Assembly (NCBI GenBank): GCA_047967505.1
Contig: CM106538.1
Direction: 5' to 3' (one strand)
Length of the DNA: 64,000 nucleotides
DNA from: Dipteris shenzhenensis
Taxonomy: Eukaryota; Polypodiophyta; Polypodiopsida; Gleicheniales
Shown: piece by piece, positions 42,605 to 54,574 of the stretch
Position numbering within the stretch: position 1 is the first letter of the stretch
Layout: every line of letters begins with the position of its first letter
Notes under the pieces: model-generated
What the model was told of the DNA's origin: nothing
Seen by the model: only the letters and a program-made list of their open reading frames with translations
Database searches by the model: none
Position numbers and translations under genes: made by a program

Positions 42605-45600
42605 ATGGCATCAGAGGGAAGTGAATCATCAATTCTGAACATAAAGAAGTTGGAAGGGGCACACAATTATGCATTATGGGCAGAACAGTGTTTGAATGTA
42701 CTTCTGCTTAAGAAGATTTGTAAGCCCATAAGGGTGAAGGGTGTCAAGCCATCTGGGATGTCAGATGATGAGTGGGAGGAGCTAGATCTGTCCGCGAGGG
42801 CTGCTATCATGCTTACTCTCAGTGATTCTCTTGTGTACAATGTTCAGGCTGAAAAGACCTCTTATGGTGTATGGCAGAGGCTAGCAAAGTTGTATGCCCA
42901 AAAGAGTTCAGCTAGTAAGGTGTATTGGTTGAAGAAGCTGGTTGATCTTCGCATGAAGGAAGGTAATGAAGGAAGGTACAGCTATGACCTCACACTTGAG
43001 TGAGTTCAATGCCATCTTTACACAGCTGATTGCACAGGGGTTGAACCTTGATGAGGAGTTCAAGGCTACTTTCTTGTTGTGTACCTTTCCTGAGAGTTGG
43101 GACACTTTCAAGACCACCTTGTCTAATTCGAACGTCACTCTTATATATGCTGATGTAGAGAGCTCTCTCCTCATGGAGGAGATGAGCAGGAAAAATAATG
43201 CGGGCAGCAAGTCTTCAAATGCTTTGCAGGTACAGGATAGAGGCAGGACTCAGCAGAAGGGGAGATTTGCTAGTAAGTCCAAATCCCGCAGTCAGTCCCG
43301 TGGCAAAAAGGATATTGAATGCTTTTATTGTGGCAAGAAGGGACATGTGAAGTCTAAGTGCTTCAAGTTTATACGGGATCAGAAAGCCAAGAAGGCTGAA
43401 GCAAAGGATGCAGGCAGTGGAAGCAAAGGCAAAGGCAAGGCCAAGGTAGATGACTTGGATGCAGTGAATGTTGCAGCAGAGGACAGTGACAGTGACAGAC
43501 ATGAGGTATTATGTTCTTCTGCTGTAATTGCACACACATTGGTTATTGATGGCCATGACATGCACATCTGGCTCTTGGATTCAGGTGCTTCTTTTCATGT
43601 TACTCCTCATAAGGAGTGGTTTACTTCTTACACAGGTACTCATGGAGTTGTTCACCTTGGGAACAACTATGCATGTCAGATTGCAGGGATTGGCAGTATA
43701 CAGATAGTATTCCCTGATGGACGGTCATTTATGCTTGATGGTGTTCGCCATGTGCCGCAAATCAAGAAAAATCTGATTAGCACTGGCTTGTTGGATGACA
43801 GTGATTACCACACCACATTTGGGGATTCCAAATGGGTGATTACTGATGGCCAGGTTGTAGTGGCTGAGGGTTATAAGAGTGATACCTTGTACCCTCTTTA
43901 TGTTTCCAGTGTAGGTAATCATGTTGTTGCCATAACCGAGCTGCCAAAGATTTCATTGTGGCATAGCCGGTTGGGACACATGTCCGTTAAAGGAATGCAA
44001 GAACTATCACGTTTGGGTTATCTGCCGTCTCTTTCTTTTTCAGATTTGCCTACTTGTGATCATTGCATATTTGGCAAGCATTCTGTGACTCCTCATAAGA
44101 GGAGAACTCCCCAGAATAGAGCACCGCTTGATCTAGTGCACACTGATTTGTGTGAGATGCCACAGTTATCACTAGGGGGTGCAAAGTATTTTATTACTTT
44201 TATTGATGATGCCACACGTAAAGTGTGGGTCTATTTCTTGAAGCATAAAAGCGATGCCTTAGATGCTTTCAAGAAGTTTGTCGCTCAGGTTGAGAATCGG
44301 ACAGGTCGCAGGCTGAAATGCCTTAGATCCGATAATGGGGTGAGTATGTGTCACATGCTTTTGTGCAGTTTTGCGAAGCTAAGGGCATCAAACAGGAACT
44401 CACAGCCCCTCATAATGCATCTCAAAATTGTGTAAGTGAGCGGATGAATCAAACTATTCAGGAGAAGGTTCGATGTATGTTGTCTTATGCTGCATTGCCC
44501 CATGGCTTTTGGGCAGAAGCCGTGCAAACAGCAGTTCACATTATTAACAGGTCGCCAAACAAGGCTTTGGAGTTGAAAGTGCCAGAGGAGGTGTGGTCTG
44601 GCAAGCCACCCTCATATAAGCACTTGCGTGTGTTTGGCTGCGAGTGCTTTGCTCATATACGCAAAGAACTGCGCACCAAACTGGAGCCAAAGTCTCTCAG
44701 ATGCATCTTCATGGGTTATGGTGACGAAGGTGAAATGGGGTACAGGTTATGGGATCCCGTTAAACGGAAGATTATATGCAGCAATGATGTCATCTTTAAA
44801 GAGGATAGTGTACACAAGGAACCCGTGCAACCTGTGGAATACAGGAGGGTTATTTACGATGATGTTGGACAGCAAAGAATGCCCATTTATATGCAGCAGC
44901 AGGCTGCTGCAGATAGCCCTGTTCAAGAGGGTATACAGGCTGGAAATCAGCCAGATAATTTTGCCAATGATGCACCACTGGATATGCCAGCAGATGGGGC
45001 TGTAGAACAGCCAGATATGGTGGTACAGCCACCCGTCATGCATGACGAACAGGCTGGACAGCAGCCTAATCCGGAACATTTTGTTAGGAGGAGCACCCGT
45101 GTACAACGGCCTCCTGCCAGGTTTGTTCCAGGAGCCAATAATGTGGCTGATTTTATCATGCTGACAGATTGTGGTGAGCCTTCCAGCTTCAAGGAAGCTA
45201 TGGGAAGAACAGAGAAAAGGAAGTGGGAGAAAGCCATGCAATCTGAAATGGACTCCCTACTTCAAAATGATACATGGGACTTGGTGCAGCTACCTGCAGG
45301 CAGAAAGGTTTTGCCATGCAAGTGGGTTTACAAAGTCAAAGTGGATTCAAATGCTTTAGCGAGGTATAAGGCGAGATTGGTTGCCAAGGGATTTAAGCAG
45401 GAGAAGGGCATTGACTTTGATGAGATCTTTTCCCCTGTAGTCAAGATGACTACTTTGAGAGCAGTGTTAGCTCTTGTTGCTCATGAGGACATGGATTTAT
45501 GTCAGATGGATGTGAAGACTGCTTTTCTTCACGGAGATCTCCATGATGAGATCTATATGAGTCAGCCAGAGGGATATGCTGTTAAAGGGAAAGAGCAGCT

Positions 45601-46777
45601 TGTGTGTAAGCTCAAGAGGAGCTTGTATGGACTCAAGCAGGCGCCAAGAGAATGGTACAAGAAGTTTGATGCCTTCATGCAGTCCCAAGGGTATCATAGG
45701 TGTGAGACTGATCATTGTTTGTACACCAAACGGGCAAAGGATGGCAGTTTGATGCTACTCATTCTATATGTGGATGACATGCTGATTGCCAGTAAATCTC
45801 AGCATGAGATTAGTGCTTTAAAGAAACAACTGCATAAGTCTTTTGACATGAAAGACTTGGGTGATGCAAACCATATTCTTGGCATGCGGATTACTCGTGA
45901 CAGGTCCAAGGGACTTTTGTTTCTGTCGCAGAAGGAGTACATTGACAAAGTACTGCAGAGGTTTAAAATGGAGGGGGGGAAGTCTATTAGTACCCCGTTG
46001 CCTCCACATTTAAAACTCAGCAGTAAGGACAGCCCCAGATCAGATGATGATAAGGCTGAAATGGCCAAGGTTCCGTATGCATCTGCAGTTGGTTCTTTGA
46101 TGTATGCCATGGTTGCCACTCGTCCGGATATTGCTTTTGCGGTGGGAGTCATCAGCAGGTATATGGCAAATCCAGGCAAGCGGCACTGGGAAGCAGTGAA
46201 AGGTGTCTTGAGGTATCTCAAGGGTACCAAAGACTTGTGCATATGCTATGGTAGGCAGGATGCATTGGTGCATGGTTTTACAGATTCAGACTATGCAGGG
46301 AATGCAGATAACCGGAAATCTACTACCGGTTATATTTTCACATTTGCAGGAGGTGCTATATCATGGGTGTCTCGGTTGCAGAAATGCGTTGCACTGTCAA
46401 CTACTGAAGCTGAATATGTTGCAGCCACTGAGGCTTGCAAGGAAGCAATATGGCTTACTCGGCTGGTGGGAGATTTGGGCATTACAGGAGATATGCCAAT
46501 TTTGCATTGTGATAGTCAGAGTGCTATCATGTTGGCAAAGAATCCGGTCTTTCATCAAAAGACCAAGCACATAGATGTGAAATATCATTTCATCAGGGAG
46601 GTACTGGAAGACAAGCGACTTGAGCTTGTGAAAGTGCATACTGATGACAATCCTGCAGATTTGCTCACTAAGAGCTTGCCTACAGAGCGGGTTTGCACAT
46701 TGCCGCCACATCATGGGATTAGGATGAGACCACTCTTATTTTATGGTCTTGTATACAGTAACTGTATATTGCTGTAA
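42605..46777 (+). pseudogene. Copia gag-pol polyprotein with two frameshifts
   Basis: From the ATG at 42605 (MASEGSESS): gag core (NYALWAEQCLNVLLL); CCHC knuckle CFYCGKKGHVKSKC (about 43319); protease WLLDSGASFHVT (about 43570); GAG-pre-integrase WHSRLGHMSVKGM (about 43960) and CDHCIFGKH; integrase core HTDLCEMP, FIDDATRKVWVYF, RSDNG; RT (KWVYKVKVDSNALARYKA, LYVDDMLIASK at about 45766); RNase H (DSDYAGNADNRKSTTGY, VALSTTEAEYVAATEA, KHIDVKYHFIRE). A 13-bp tandem duplication (42953-42965 and 42966-42978) shifts gag. One G appears missing in the run at 44337-44340 within the integrase DNGGEY motif. Otherwise uninterrupted. Full length would be near 1390 residues, normal for copia. Confidence 0.95.
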
Positions 46778-46826
46778 TTTTTATTCTTTTCTCCCCTTTA
46801 GGCATATTGGCCTTTAGGTGGGAGGT

Positions 46827-47030
46827 TGTTGGGGTAAAGGCACATTGCCACCCCTTTTATTAAAGATATGACACCTATGACTGTCTTAAGACAGTCATAG
46901 GGTGAAAAACCTAATCCTAATAAAACTTAAGAGTTTGTGGTGTGGCTCATCACTTCACACCCGCATCTTGAGTGTCACTCTCTCTCTCACCCTCTCTCTG
47001 TTGTTCTTCTCCCTCTGACCTTCCCCTTCA
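46827..47030 (+). repeat. Copia 3' LTR (204 bp)
   Basis: Same sequence as 40779-40982 by eye, including the 28-bp palindrome (46874-46901). Followed by the target duplication GGATG. Confidence 0.98.
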
Positions 47031-47035
47031 GGATG

Positions 47036-48034
47036 ATCCGTAGCAAACCATCGGTACCACACCAGATCATTCTAGCAGAGTTCGGCGCCTCACCCCTACA
47101 GCTTGACACAGCTTCATCTACCACATGCGCTCCGGATCTCCCTCGGTCAGTTTAGGGTCTCGTCACACTGATTATGGATCGACAGAGGCTATCCCACGAG
47201 AGGACCGCCTTTGCCCACTTTGCGACTTGCAGGAGATCGAGTCGGAGGAGCACTTTGCTTTCAGATGTCCTATCTATTATGCCATTCGAGGCCGGTACCA
47301 CTGCCTCTTCTGCGACGGATTCGGCCCCCTCGCACACATGCTGCAATTCTCGGATCAGCAATGCCTAGCCGCTTTCTTACATGAGATGACTCGCCACCGA
47401 GATACCTCTCTCCGAGCACGGGGACACGAGCAGCACACACAGCGTGAGGACACCCAGCGGCCTATCACTGATTTCTTCCGGTCACAGGATACCTCTCCTC
47501 AGTCTAGCTGACGACGCGGACGTGAGCGAGAGCCAGAGCCACGACAGTTGCGCGAGCGGACAGACTCACACATCCGGGTCCATGACATCTCGTCTCTGCT
47601 CTCTGTCCGCCCCACCGAGGTTACCGTTGCCCTCATCCACAGGGCCACCCGCCGCTCCCGACGACCGAGCTCGACTAGGCCACGTGACGTCAGAGGCCAA
47701 TCATCTATCGCAGGGTTTTTTCCGACCTCCCATTTGACGGCCCCTCTATGATTGGTCTCTGACAATCACCACTTGCACATATATACTGTATCTCCCCCCT
47801 CTGCCCCATTTTTTGTGCCCCCCCCTTCTTTTTTGTATCATCTGGAGGTAGACACATATTTTTTGTATCAGGACTAGACACACCGTCCTTCATAACCTCT
47901 TTTTTGTAGAAACGGTTGGCTGGCCCGTTTTGAGACCGCCACCGTTATGCTCATTGTATCAGTTATCTTTAGTCTCATAGACCTTCACGGTCTCCCGAAG
48001 ACTTTAATAAACTTTCTTTCTTTCTTTCTTTCTA
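47036..48034 (+). pseudogene. LINE C 3' part: ORF2 C-terminus, 3' UTR and (TTTC)n tail
   Basis: The RT frame resumes as IRSKPSVPHQIILAEFGASP. After a frameshift the frame 47125-47511 carries the zinc-binding box LCPLCDLQEIESEEHFAFRC and an Arg/His-rich end (TRHRDTSLRARGHEQH). The 3' UTR runs to a (CTTT)n tract at about 48012-48034, preceded by AATAAA (about 48006). The element ends in a tetranucleotide repeat and has no poly(A). From 48035 to 48075 there is only a short flank before the next LTR. Confidence 0.8.
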
Positions 48035-48075
48035 CTACTTTCCAAGCTACCTCAATTGATATAGGCAAGGGGTAT

Positions 48076-49010
48076 TGTGACGCCAAAAATTGATATTTTT
48101 TATTTGGCATTGGTACTGTTTTTTTCTATGTTTGATAAAAGTTTGAGTATCAAGTGATAGCCTAGCGGCTCTCACTTATTTCTATTTTCTAAGATATTGT
48201 ATGGGATTGAGAGGATGAGTGGAATGGATCATTGTAAATACCATATGTATGAATGATAAATACCTTGGTATGGGGTGAGAGTTCTTTGTGTATGGGATAT
48301 TATGGGGTTTTTAGAAAATAGGAAGAGTGAGTCATATAAAGAGGTGGACTCATGTCCATGTGTTTCAATAATATAAGAGAGATCACATGCCAAGCGTGTT
48401 GAAAGCATATGGAGGAGTGTGAAGTCAAGATGAATCCTTCTAGAATTCCTATGTGGAATAAAGAGGATGTGGACATATGAAAAAAAGAGGGTCCCTATGG
48501 GCTCCATGTGGGGAGACTCTTGACTTTCTGAATGTTTTAAGAGTCTTGAGCATCTTTTGATGGGACACATGGCAAGAGTAGCCAAAAAGGACATGGATGG
48601 TGACATACGGGCTTATGTGATTGATGGGGAAAGGAATCTACAGGCAGCGATTGTAAATGGTTGAAGGAAGGTGATAAAATCTCTATAAAACGAGTCCTCT
48701 CCCTTGTTCAACATCTCTTCCATCATTAGGCCTTATGTTGCTTTAGCTCTAGTCTCCTCAAGCCTCTTCCATGAGCCTTCTCTCCCTCTTGTAGATATTC
48801 TCTTATGTAGACTCTTGAGTCCATCTCTCTCCATCTCTCTCTAGTTCATTCTCTCTCTATGAGTAGTCTTGGAGCTTTCGTTCCCTCTTGTACGTATGAA
48901 ACCTCTTCTTCTCTCTTGTGTTTGTAGTATTTTGAGTTGCATTGGAGTGGAGTCTCACTCTATTGGTAATGAAGGTTACTTCAGGTTCTCGCTCTTGAGT
49001 GTCATGAATG
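48076..49010 (+). repeat. Ty3 LTR 1, 3'-truncated
   Basis: Begins TGTGACGCCAAAAATTGA and matches LTR 2 (49400) to about 49010, where it breaks into integrase-coding sequence. Contains TATAAAA at 48684-48690 in the same place as LTR 2. Confidence 0.85.
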
Positions 49011-49399
49011 CTCCAGACATTTTTCTTCAGTGAACACAGCTAGGACAATTCTTAATGTAGGTTACTTTTGGCCACGCCTCCATAAGGATGTATATGAATG
49101 ATATCGAAGTTATAAAGTATGCCAAAAGTTTGAAAAGTGACAGTTGATTGTTGGCCCCTTGAAACCTATTCGAGCATATGGACCATTTGAGAGATGGGGG
49201 TTGGACTTTGTGGGACCACTCCCTCGCTCATATCAGGGCAAGTATTATTTATTGGTAGCCACAGATTATGCGACTCGGTCGACAGAGGCCAAGGCATGGT
49301 GATATCTAGACGCACCAATGAGTATCGTCTTAAATTCTTCTATGCTCGACCACCTTGATGTGTCACTAGAGAGGATCTGCTGGGGGGGGGGGGGGAAGA
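49011..49399 (+). pseudogene. Ty3 integrase fragment between LTR 1 and LTR 2
   Basis: GYFWPRLHKDVYE*YRSYKVCQKF is the zinc-binding (H2C2) end of a Ty3 integrase. WGLDFVGPLPRSYQGKYYLL and VATDYATRSTEAKA begin the catalytic core. Then the sequence jumps to MSIVLNSSMLDHL and a G14 purine tract (49382-49395, polypurine tract) before LTR 2. The rest of the core and all of RT/RH are missing. The same abbreviated end occurs at 53160-53426. Confidence 0.85.
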
Positions 49400-51267
49400 T
49401 GTGACGCCAAAAATTAATATTTTTTATTTGGCATTGGTATTATTTTCTTCTATGTTTGATAAGAGTTTGAGTATAAAGTGATAGCCTAGCGGCTCTCACT
49501 TATTTCTATTTTCTAAAATATTGCATGGGATTGAGAGGATGAGTGGAATGGATGATTGTAAATACCATATGTATGAATGATAAATACCTTGGTATGGGGT
49601 GAGAGTTCTTTGTGTATGGAATATTATGGAATTTTTAGGAAATAGGAAGAGTGAGTCATATAAAGAGGTGGGCTCATGTGCATGTGTTCCAATAATATAA
49701 GAGAGATTACATGCCAAGCGTGTGGAAGGCATGTGGAGGAGCGTGGAGTCAGGAGGAATCCTTCTAGAATTCGTATGCGGAATAAGGAGGATGTGGACAT
49801 ATGAAAAAGAGAAATATTTTTAGAGTCTTGAGCGTCTTTTGATGGGACACATGGCAAGAGTAGCCAAAAAGGACATGGATGGTGACATACGGGCTTATGT
49901 GATTGATGGGGAAATGAATCTACAGGCAGCAATTGTAAATGGGTGAAGGAGGGTGACAAAATCTCTATAAAAGGATCCCTCCTTTCCCTTGTTCAACATC
50001 TCTTCCACCATTAGGCCTCATGTTGCTGTAGCTCTAGTCTCCTCAAGCCTCTTCCATGAGCCTTCTCTCCCTCTTGTAGATATTCTCTTATGTAGACTCT
50101 TGAGTCCATTTCTCTCTAGTTCATATTCTCTCTATGAGTAGTCTTGGAGCTTCCGCTCCCTCTTGTACGTATGAAACCTCTTCTTCTCCCTTGTGTTTGT
50201 AGTATTTTGAGTTGCATTGGAGTGGAGCCTCAATCTATTGGTAATGAAGGTCACTTCAGATTCTCTCTCTTGAGTATCTCTTCCCTTTTTGCATTGTTTT
50301 CTCTGTCAAAGTGCTCAAAAGTGTTGTCTATTCGGCTGCTCATTGCGCATACATGGTTTTTCTATTTCCCAAGTCACAAAGGGAGCTCTTCCTTGCCTCT
50401 TAGGTGACCTCTATGGGACTTGGACCGTTGATGAAGTCTAATCATGGAGGTAGTATTCTCCCAAGTTGGCACCAATAGGAGTATGTGTTTTTCATGACAG
50501 TTTGACCCCCTGTCAGTATTTTGCTCATAACTTTTCGCTCGATGGTCTGATTTGAACGAAACTTATATCAGCACGAAGCTCTCTTCAAGGAGCATCATCC
50601 TATGTCTTCAGTTATTGTATTAGATGTCAAACTAAAAATCTATGACTCTCTGTGTGTGACTGTTTCTTTTTCAGACAATTTTTACCCCCGTCTAGTAAAC
50701 TGCCCATATCTTTCCGACCGCTTCTCTGTTTCTTATGAAACTTATATCAGAGCGAAGCCCATTTCAAGGCGCATCTTGATATGTGTTTGAATATTTGATA
50801 TCATGTCTCTACTGAAAGTTATAGGCCTCTGTGTCTAATGACAGTTTACAGAATGTTTTGAGCTAATTGTAAAGGTATCTATGAAGGAGGTGCAATGTTT
50901 CCCCGGAACCTACCCATCCGACCCAATCGACTCCTTCTAACCCCTCGATATATATCAGTTCATGTCATGTTGAACCGCAAGATCTTCTTTCAATAACGTA
51001 TCGCTCTTCTCTTTGGCGCAGACCGCCGGCTTGTTGAGATTATGGCCTCCGTTAAACCTTTCCTTCTCCCTATGCTTAAGTACTACATCACTTGGGATGT
51101 TACCATCTTCATTCTTATCTAAGGGAGGATAGTATGGTGTGGTCTCTTGGTATAAAAGCTTATTTTTAATGTCCCCTTCCTAGTGATGAATATCTCTATC
51201 ACTCAGTTCGAAAGCAGTAGGAAGTGAAGAGGTGTGTGAAGTTTATCACCCCCAACTTCATGTCACA
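49400..51267 (+). repeat. Ty3 LTR 2, full length 1868 bp
   Basis: TGTGACGCC...TTCATGTCACA. TATAAAAG at 49966-49973 precedes the CT-rich stretch typical of a transcription start. Two related ~165-bp units (around 50490-50650 and 50655-50820) each contain GAAACTTATATCAG. The right end was set by comparison with LTR 3, which shares sequence to TGTCACA and then diverges. Confidence 0.88.
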
Positions 51268-53426
51268 TCTTTTGGTAGATACGTCGAGTACGTTTGATAT
51301 TGGATTCATCCCACCTCACTAAACGGTCTCGGGTGTACTTGATTGCATGTTATGCCTAGTATAGGCATGTGGTTGCTGATGTGATAAAAAAGATGCTTGG
51401 AAGAACTCTGTTAGAAGAGATTGCAGCCCGTTTAAGAGAACTAGAAGATTGTGAATGTGATGCTCAAGCTATTTGCACGGTCATGATGATCATATCCTTT
51501 ATGTGTGCACTCTTGAATATGTTGGTGAATCGGCAACACCGGCAGCGGGCACAATTATAGATTGGAGATTGTTTCATGCACTAGCAGCTTGGTGTGAAGA
51601 AGAGTTGAGTCTTTGGGTAGTTTTTGACTATAACAGTAGAGTGGTGATTCTCAATGCTTTCAACTTCTTTTGCTATGCAAATGATGAAGAGTACAATATC
51701 TTGAAGCTGTTATGTGCACTTTCAATTGTGAGAAGGGTTATTCTTGAATGCATGTATACATAATTTTTTCATGGTGCTGGTTGGTCACTTATTTTTGAAG
51801 ATTTTATTGAGGATCACATTGTGGAGGGTTTTCAATAAGTGGTTATGCATAATAAGTTGGTCTTGGTATACTAAGGCTGTGTGGGATCTTGTTTGGATAT
51901 ATTATTTGGATCTTGGTGTTACCTTTTTGTGTTTCATCATGGTGAATATTCCAATGTTTCAAGGGACTGAAGTGGAAGATCCGGAGTCTTATCTTCAGGA
52001 TTTTGTTTGAGAATGCCGGCTTTCTGGATGGTCCATGAAGGATCGGGTAGAGATTTTTTCTGATTTTCTTAAAGGTGTAGCCTTGAGTTGGCATGAGGCC
52101 TTGCCAGACTCAACGCTTAGATTAGAGGGGTTTTCTCTTTGTAGAGGTTAGCACATAGACAAGTGCTTATCAATGGGGACAAAGGAGAGGGATTTCACAT
52201 TTCTATATCAGTCCGGTAGTGATGCCCTCTTGCCTCTTTCTTGTATTTATTTGTGGCTAAAGCAATGAGCAGCTTGGTGTGAAGAAGAGTTGAGTCTTTG
52301 GGTAGTTTTTGACTATAATAATGGAGTAGTGATTCTTAATGCTTTCAACTCCTTTTGCTATGCAAATGATGAAGAGTACAATATCTTGAAGCTGTTATGT
52401 GCACTTCCAATTTTGACAAGGGTGATTCTTGAATGCATGTATATACAATGTTTTTATGGTGTTGGTTGGTCACTTATTTTTGAAGATTTTATTGAGGATC
52501 GCATTGTGGAGGGTTTTCAACAAGTGGTTGTGCATAATAAGTTGGTCTTCGTATACTAAGGCTCTAGGGGATCTTGTCTGGATCTTGTTTGGGATATTAT
52601 TTGGATCTTGGTGTTTCTTTTTTGTGTTTCATAATGGTGAAGATTCCAGTGTTTCGAGAGACTCAAGGGGAAGACCCGGAGTCTTATCTTCGGGATTTTG
52701 TTCAAGGATGCCAACTCTCTGGATGGTCCATGAAGGACCGAGCGGAGATTTTGTCCGATTTTCTTGAAGGTGTAGCCTTGAGTTGGCATGAGGCCTTGCC
52801 AGACTCTATCAAGGAGGACTGGGACCAAGTGGTGGCTGCAATGAAGCAGAGATTTGGGGAAGTGGAGCTGCCAATTGCGTTGATGTTGCAGTTGGACCGG
52901 TTCTATCAAGGAGAGGGTGAGATGGTCTCTGCGTTGGCAATCTGATATGAAACTTTATGGACAAAGTATGAAAGGACAGCTTTGTGAGCTGTGGCATTTG
53001 CATCATCCGTCCCTCAAAGTCTCGTAGGGATGGAGCTCTTAAAGATGAGCAACCTTTGGAGTCTCGTCTTCGCTCAAAAGTAATGAGTAAAGATTCAACA
53101 ACATATGTGGAGGCACTTCGCATTGCGACCAAGAAGGAAGGCTCTCTAAAGATCAAAAGCGACAGTCGATTCCTGGGTCCTTGAAGCCTATTCCAATATA
53201 TGGACCATTTGGAAGGTGGGGGTTGGACTTTGTGGGACCACTCCCTCGCTCATATCAGGGCAATTTATTGGTAGCCAAAGATTATGCGACTCGATGGACA
53301 GAGGCCAAGGCACGGTGATACTTGGACGCACTAATGAGTATTGCCTTAAATTCTTCTATGCTCGACCACCTTGAGGCCCAGCAGACCCTCTCTATCACTA
53401 GAGAGGATCTGTTGGGGGGGAAAAGA
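51268..53426 (+). pseudogene. Ty3 interior: gag fused to integrase remnant, with a duplicated segment
   Basis: Gag occurs at about 52637-52945: GEDPESYLRDFVQGCQLSG, MKDRAEILSDFLEGVALSW and VVAAMKQRFGEVELP, which is the retrotransposon gag core. An earlier partial gag lies at 51940-52110. A segment of about 530 bases starting GCAGCTTGGTGTGAAGAAG is present at 51586-52112 and 52270-52800. Between the copies lies a 157-bp LINE A RT piece (52113-52269). After 53160 the integrase fragment (WGLDFVGPLPRSYQG) leads to a G7 purine tract and LTR 3. Protease, RT and RNase H are absent. Confidence 0.82.
52113..52269 (+). mobile_element. LINE A RT fragment captured in the Ty3 interior
   Basis: Aligns with 38440-38590 of LINE A: the region encoding RGVSSLYRSAHSQVLIGG through RQGCPLAPFLFLFVAEAMS. 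It lies exactly between the two copies of a 530-bp Ty3 segment. Confidence 0.75.
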
Positions 53427-54558
53427 TGTGACGCTAAAAATTGATATTTTTTATTTGGCATTGGTATTGTTTTCCTCTATGCTTGATAAGAGTTTGAGTA
53501 TCAAGTGATAGCCTAGCGGCTCTCACTTATTTCTATTTTCTAAAATATTGTATGGGATTGAGAGGATGAGTGGAATGGATCATTGTAAATACCATGTGTA
53601 TGAATTATAAATACCTTGGTATGGGATGAGAGTTATTTGTGTATGGGATATTATGAGATTTTTAGAAAATAGAAAGAGTGAGTCATATAAAGAGGTGGGT
53701 TCATGTCCATGTGTTCCAATAATATAAGAGAGATCACATGCCAAGCGTGTGGAAGGCATGTGGAGGAGTGTGGAGTCGGCACCTAGAGGAGTAGGTGTTT
53801 TTCATGACAGTTTGACCCCCTATTAGTATTTTGCTCATAACTTTTCGCTCAATGGTCCAATTTGAACGAAACTCATATCAGCGCGAAGCTCTCTTCAAGG
53901 AGCATTATCCATATCTCTGTGTGTGACTGTCCAATTTGACTCTATGTGTGTGACTGTTTCTTTTTCAGACAGTTTTTACCTCTGCCTAGTGAACTACCCA
54001 TATCTTTCCAACCACTTCTCTATTTCTTACGAAACTTATATCAAAGCAAAGCCCATTTCAGGGCGCATCTTGATATGTGTTTGAATATTTGATATCATGT
54101 CTCTATTGAAAGTTATAGGCCTCTGTGTCTAATGACAGTTTACAGAGTATTTTGAGCTAATTGTAAAGGTATCTATGAAGGAGGTGCAATGTTTCCCCGG
54201 AACCTACCCATCCGACCCAATCAGCCCCTTCTAACTCCTCGATATATATCAGTTCATGTCATGTTGAGCTGCAAGATCTTCTTTTAAGAACGTATCACTC
54301 TTCTCTTTGGCGCAGACTGGCTTGTTGAGATTATGGCCTCCGCTGATCGTTTCCTTCTCCCTATGCTTGAGTACAACATCACTTGGGATGTTACCATCTT
54401 CATTCTCATCTAAGGGAGGATAGTATGGTGTAGTCTCTTGGAATAAAAGCTTCTTTTTAATGTCCCTTTCCCAGTGATGAATATCTCTATCACTCAGTTC
54501 GAAAGCAGCAGGAAGTGAAAAGGTGTGTGAAGTTTATTACCCCCAACTTCATGTCACA
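53427..54558 (+). repeat. Ty3 LTR 3, internally deleted
   Basis: Begins TGTGACGCTAAAAATTGA and ends CTTCATGTCACA. Relative to LTR 2 it lacks about 720 bp (joined at about 53778, GGAGTCGGCACC), which removes the TATAAAAG region. Confidence 0.88.
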
Positions 54559-54574
54559 TTATTCCTCTTCTCAC

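Larger units (their letters stand above)
40774..47035 (+). mobile_element. Complete copia (Ty1) retrotransposon, target duplication GGATG
   Basis: GGATG at 40774-40778 and 47031-47035 flank two LTRs of 204 bp. The LTRs appear identical base for base, so insertion is recent. It interrupts LINE C in frame at the same residue on both sides, which confirms the boundaries. Interior: primer-binding site, 1.6-kb leader, gag-pol with two frameshifts, and a purine-rich tract next to the 3' LTR (about 46816-46826, TTAGGTGGGAGGT). Pol order PR-INT-RT-RH is that of Ty1/copia; the sequence looks closest to the Tork/Tnt1 group. Confidence 0.97.

Noticed and set aside
42605-43003. Separate short gag gene ending at 43003
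   Set aside because: It ends only because of the 13-bp duplication; the same gag continues in the next frame from 42966.
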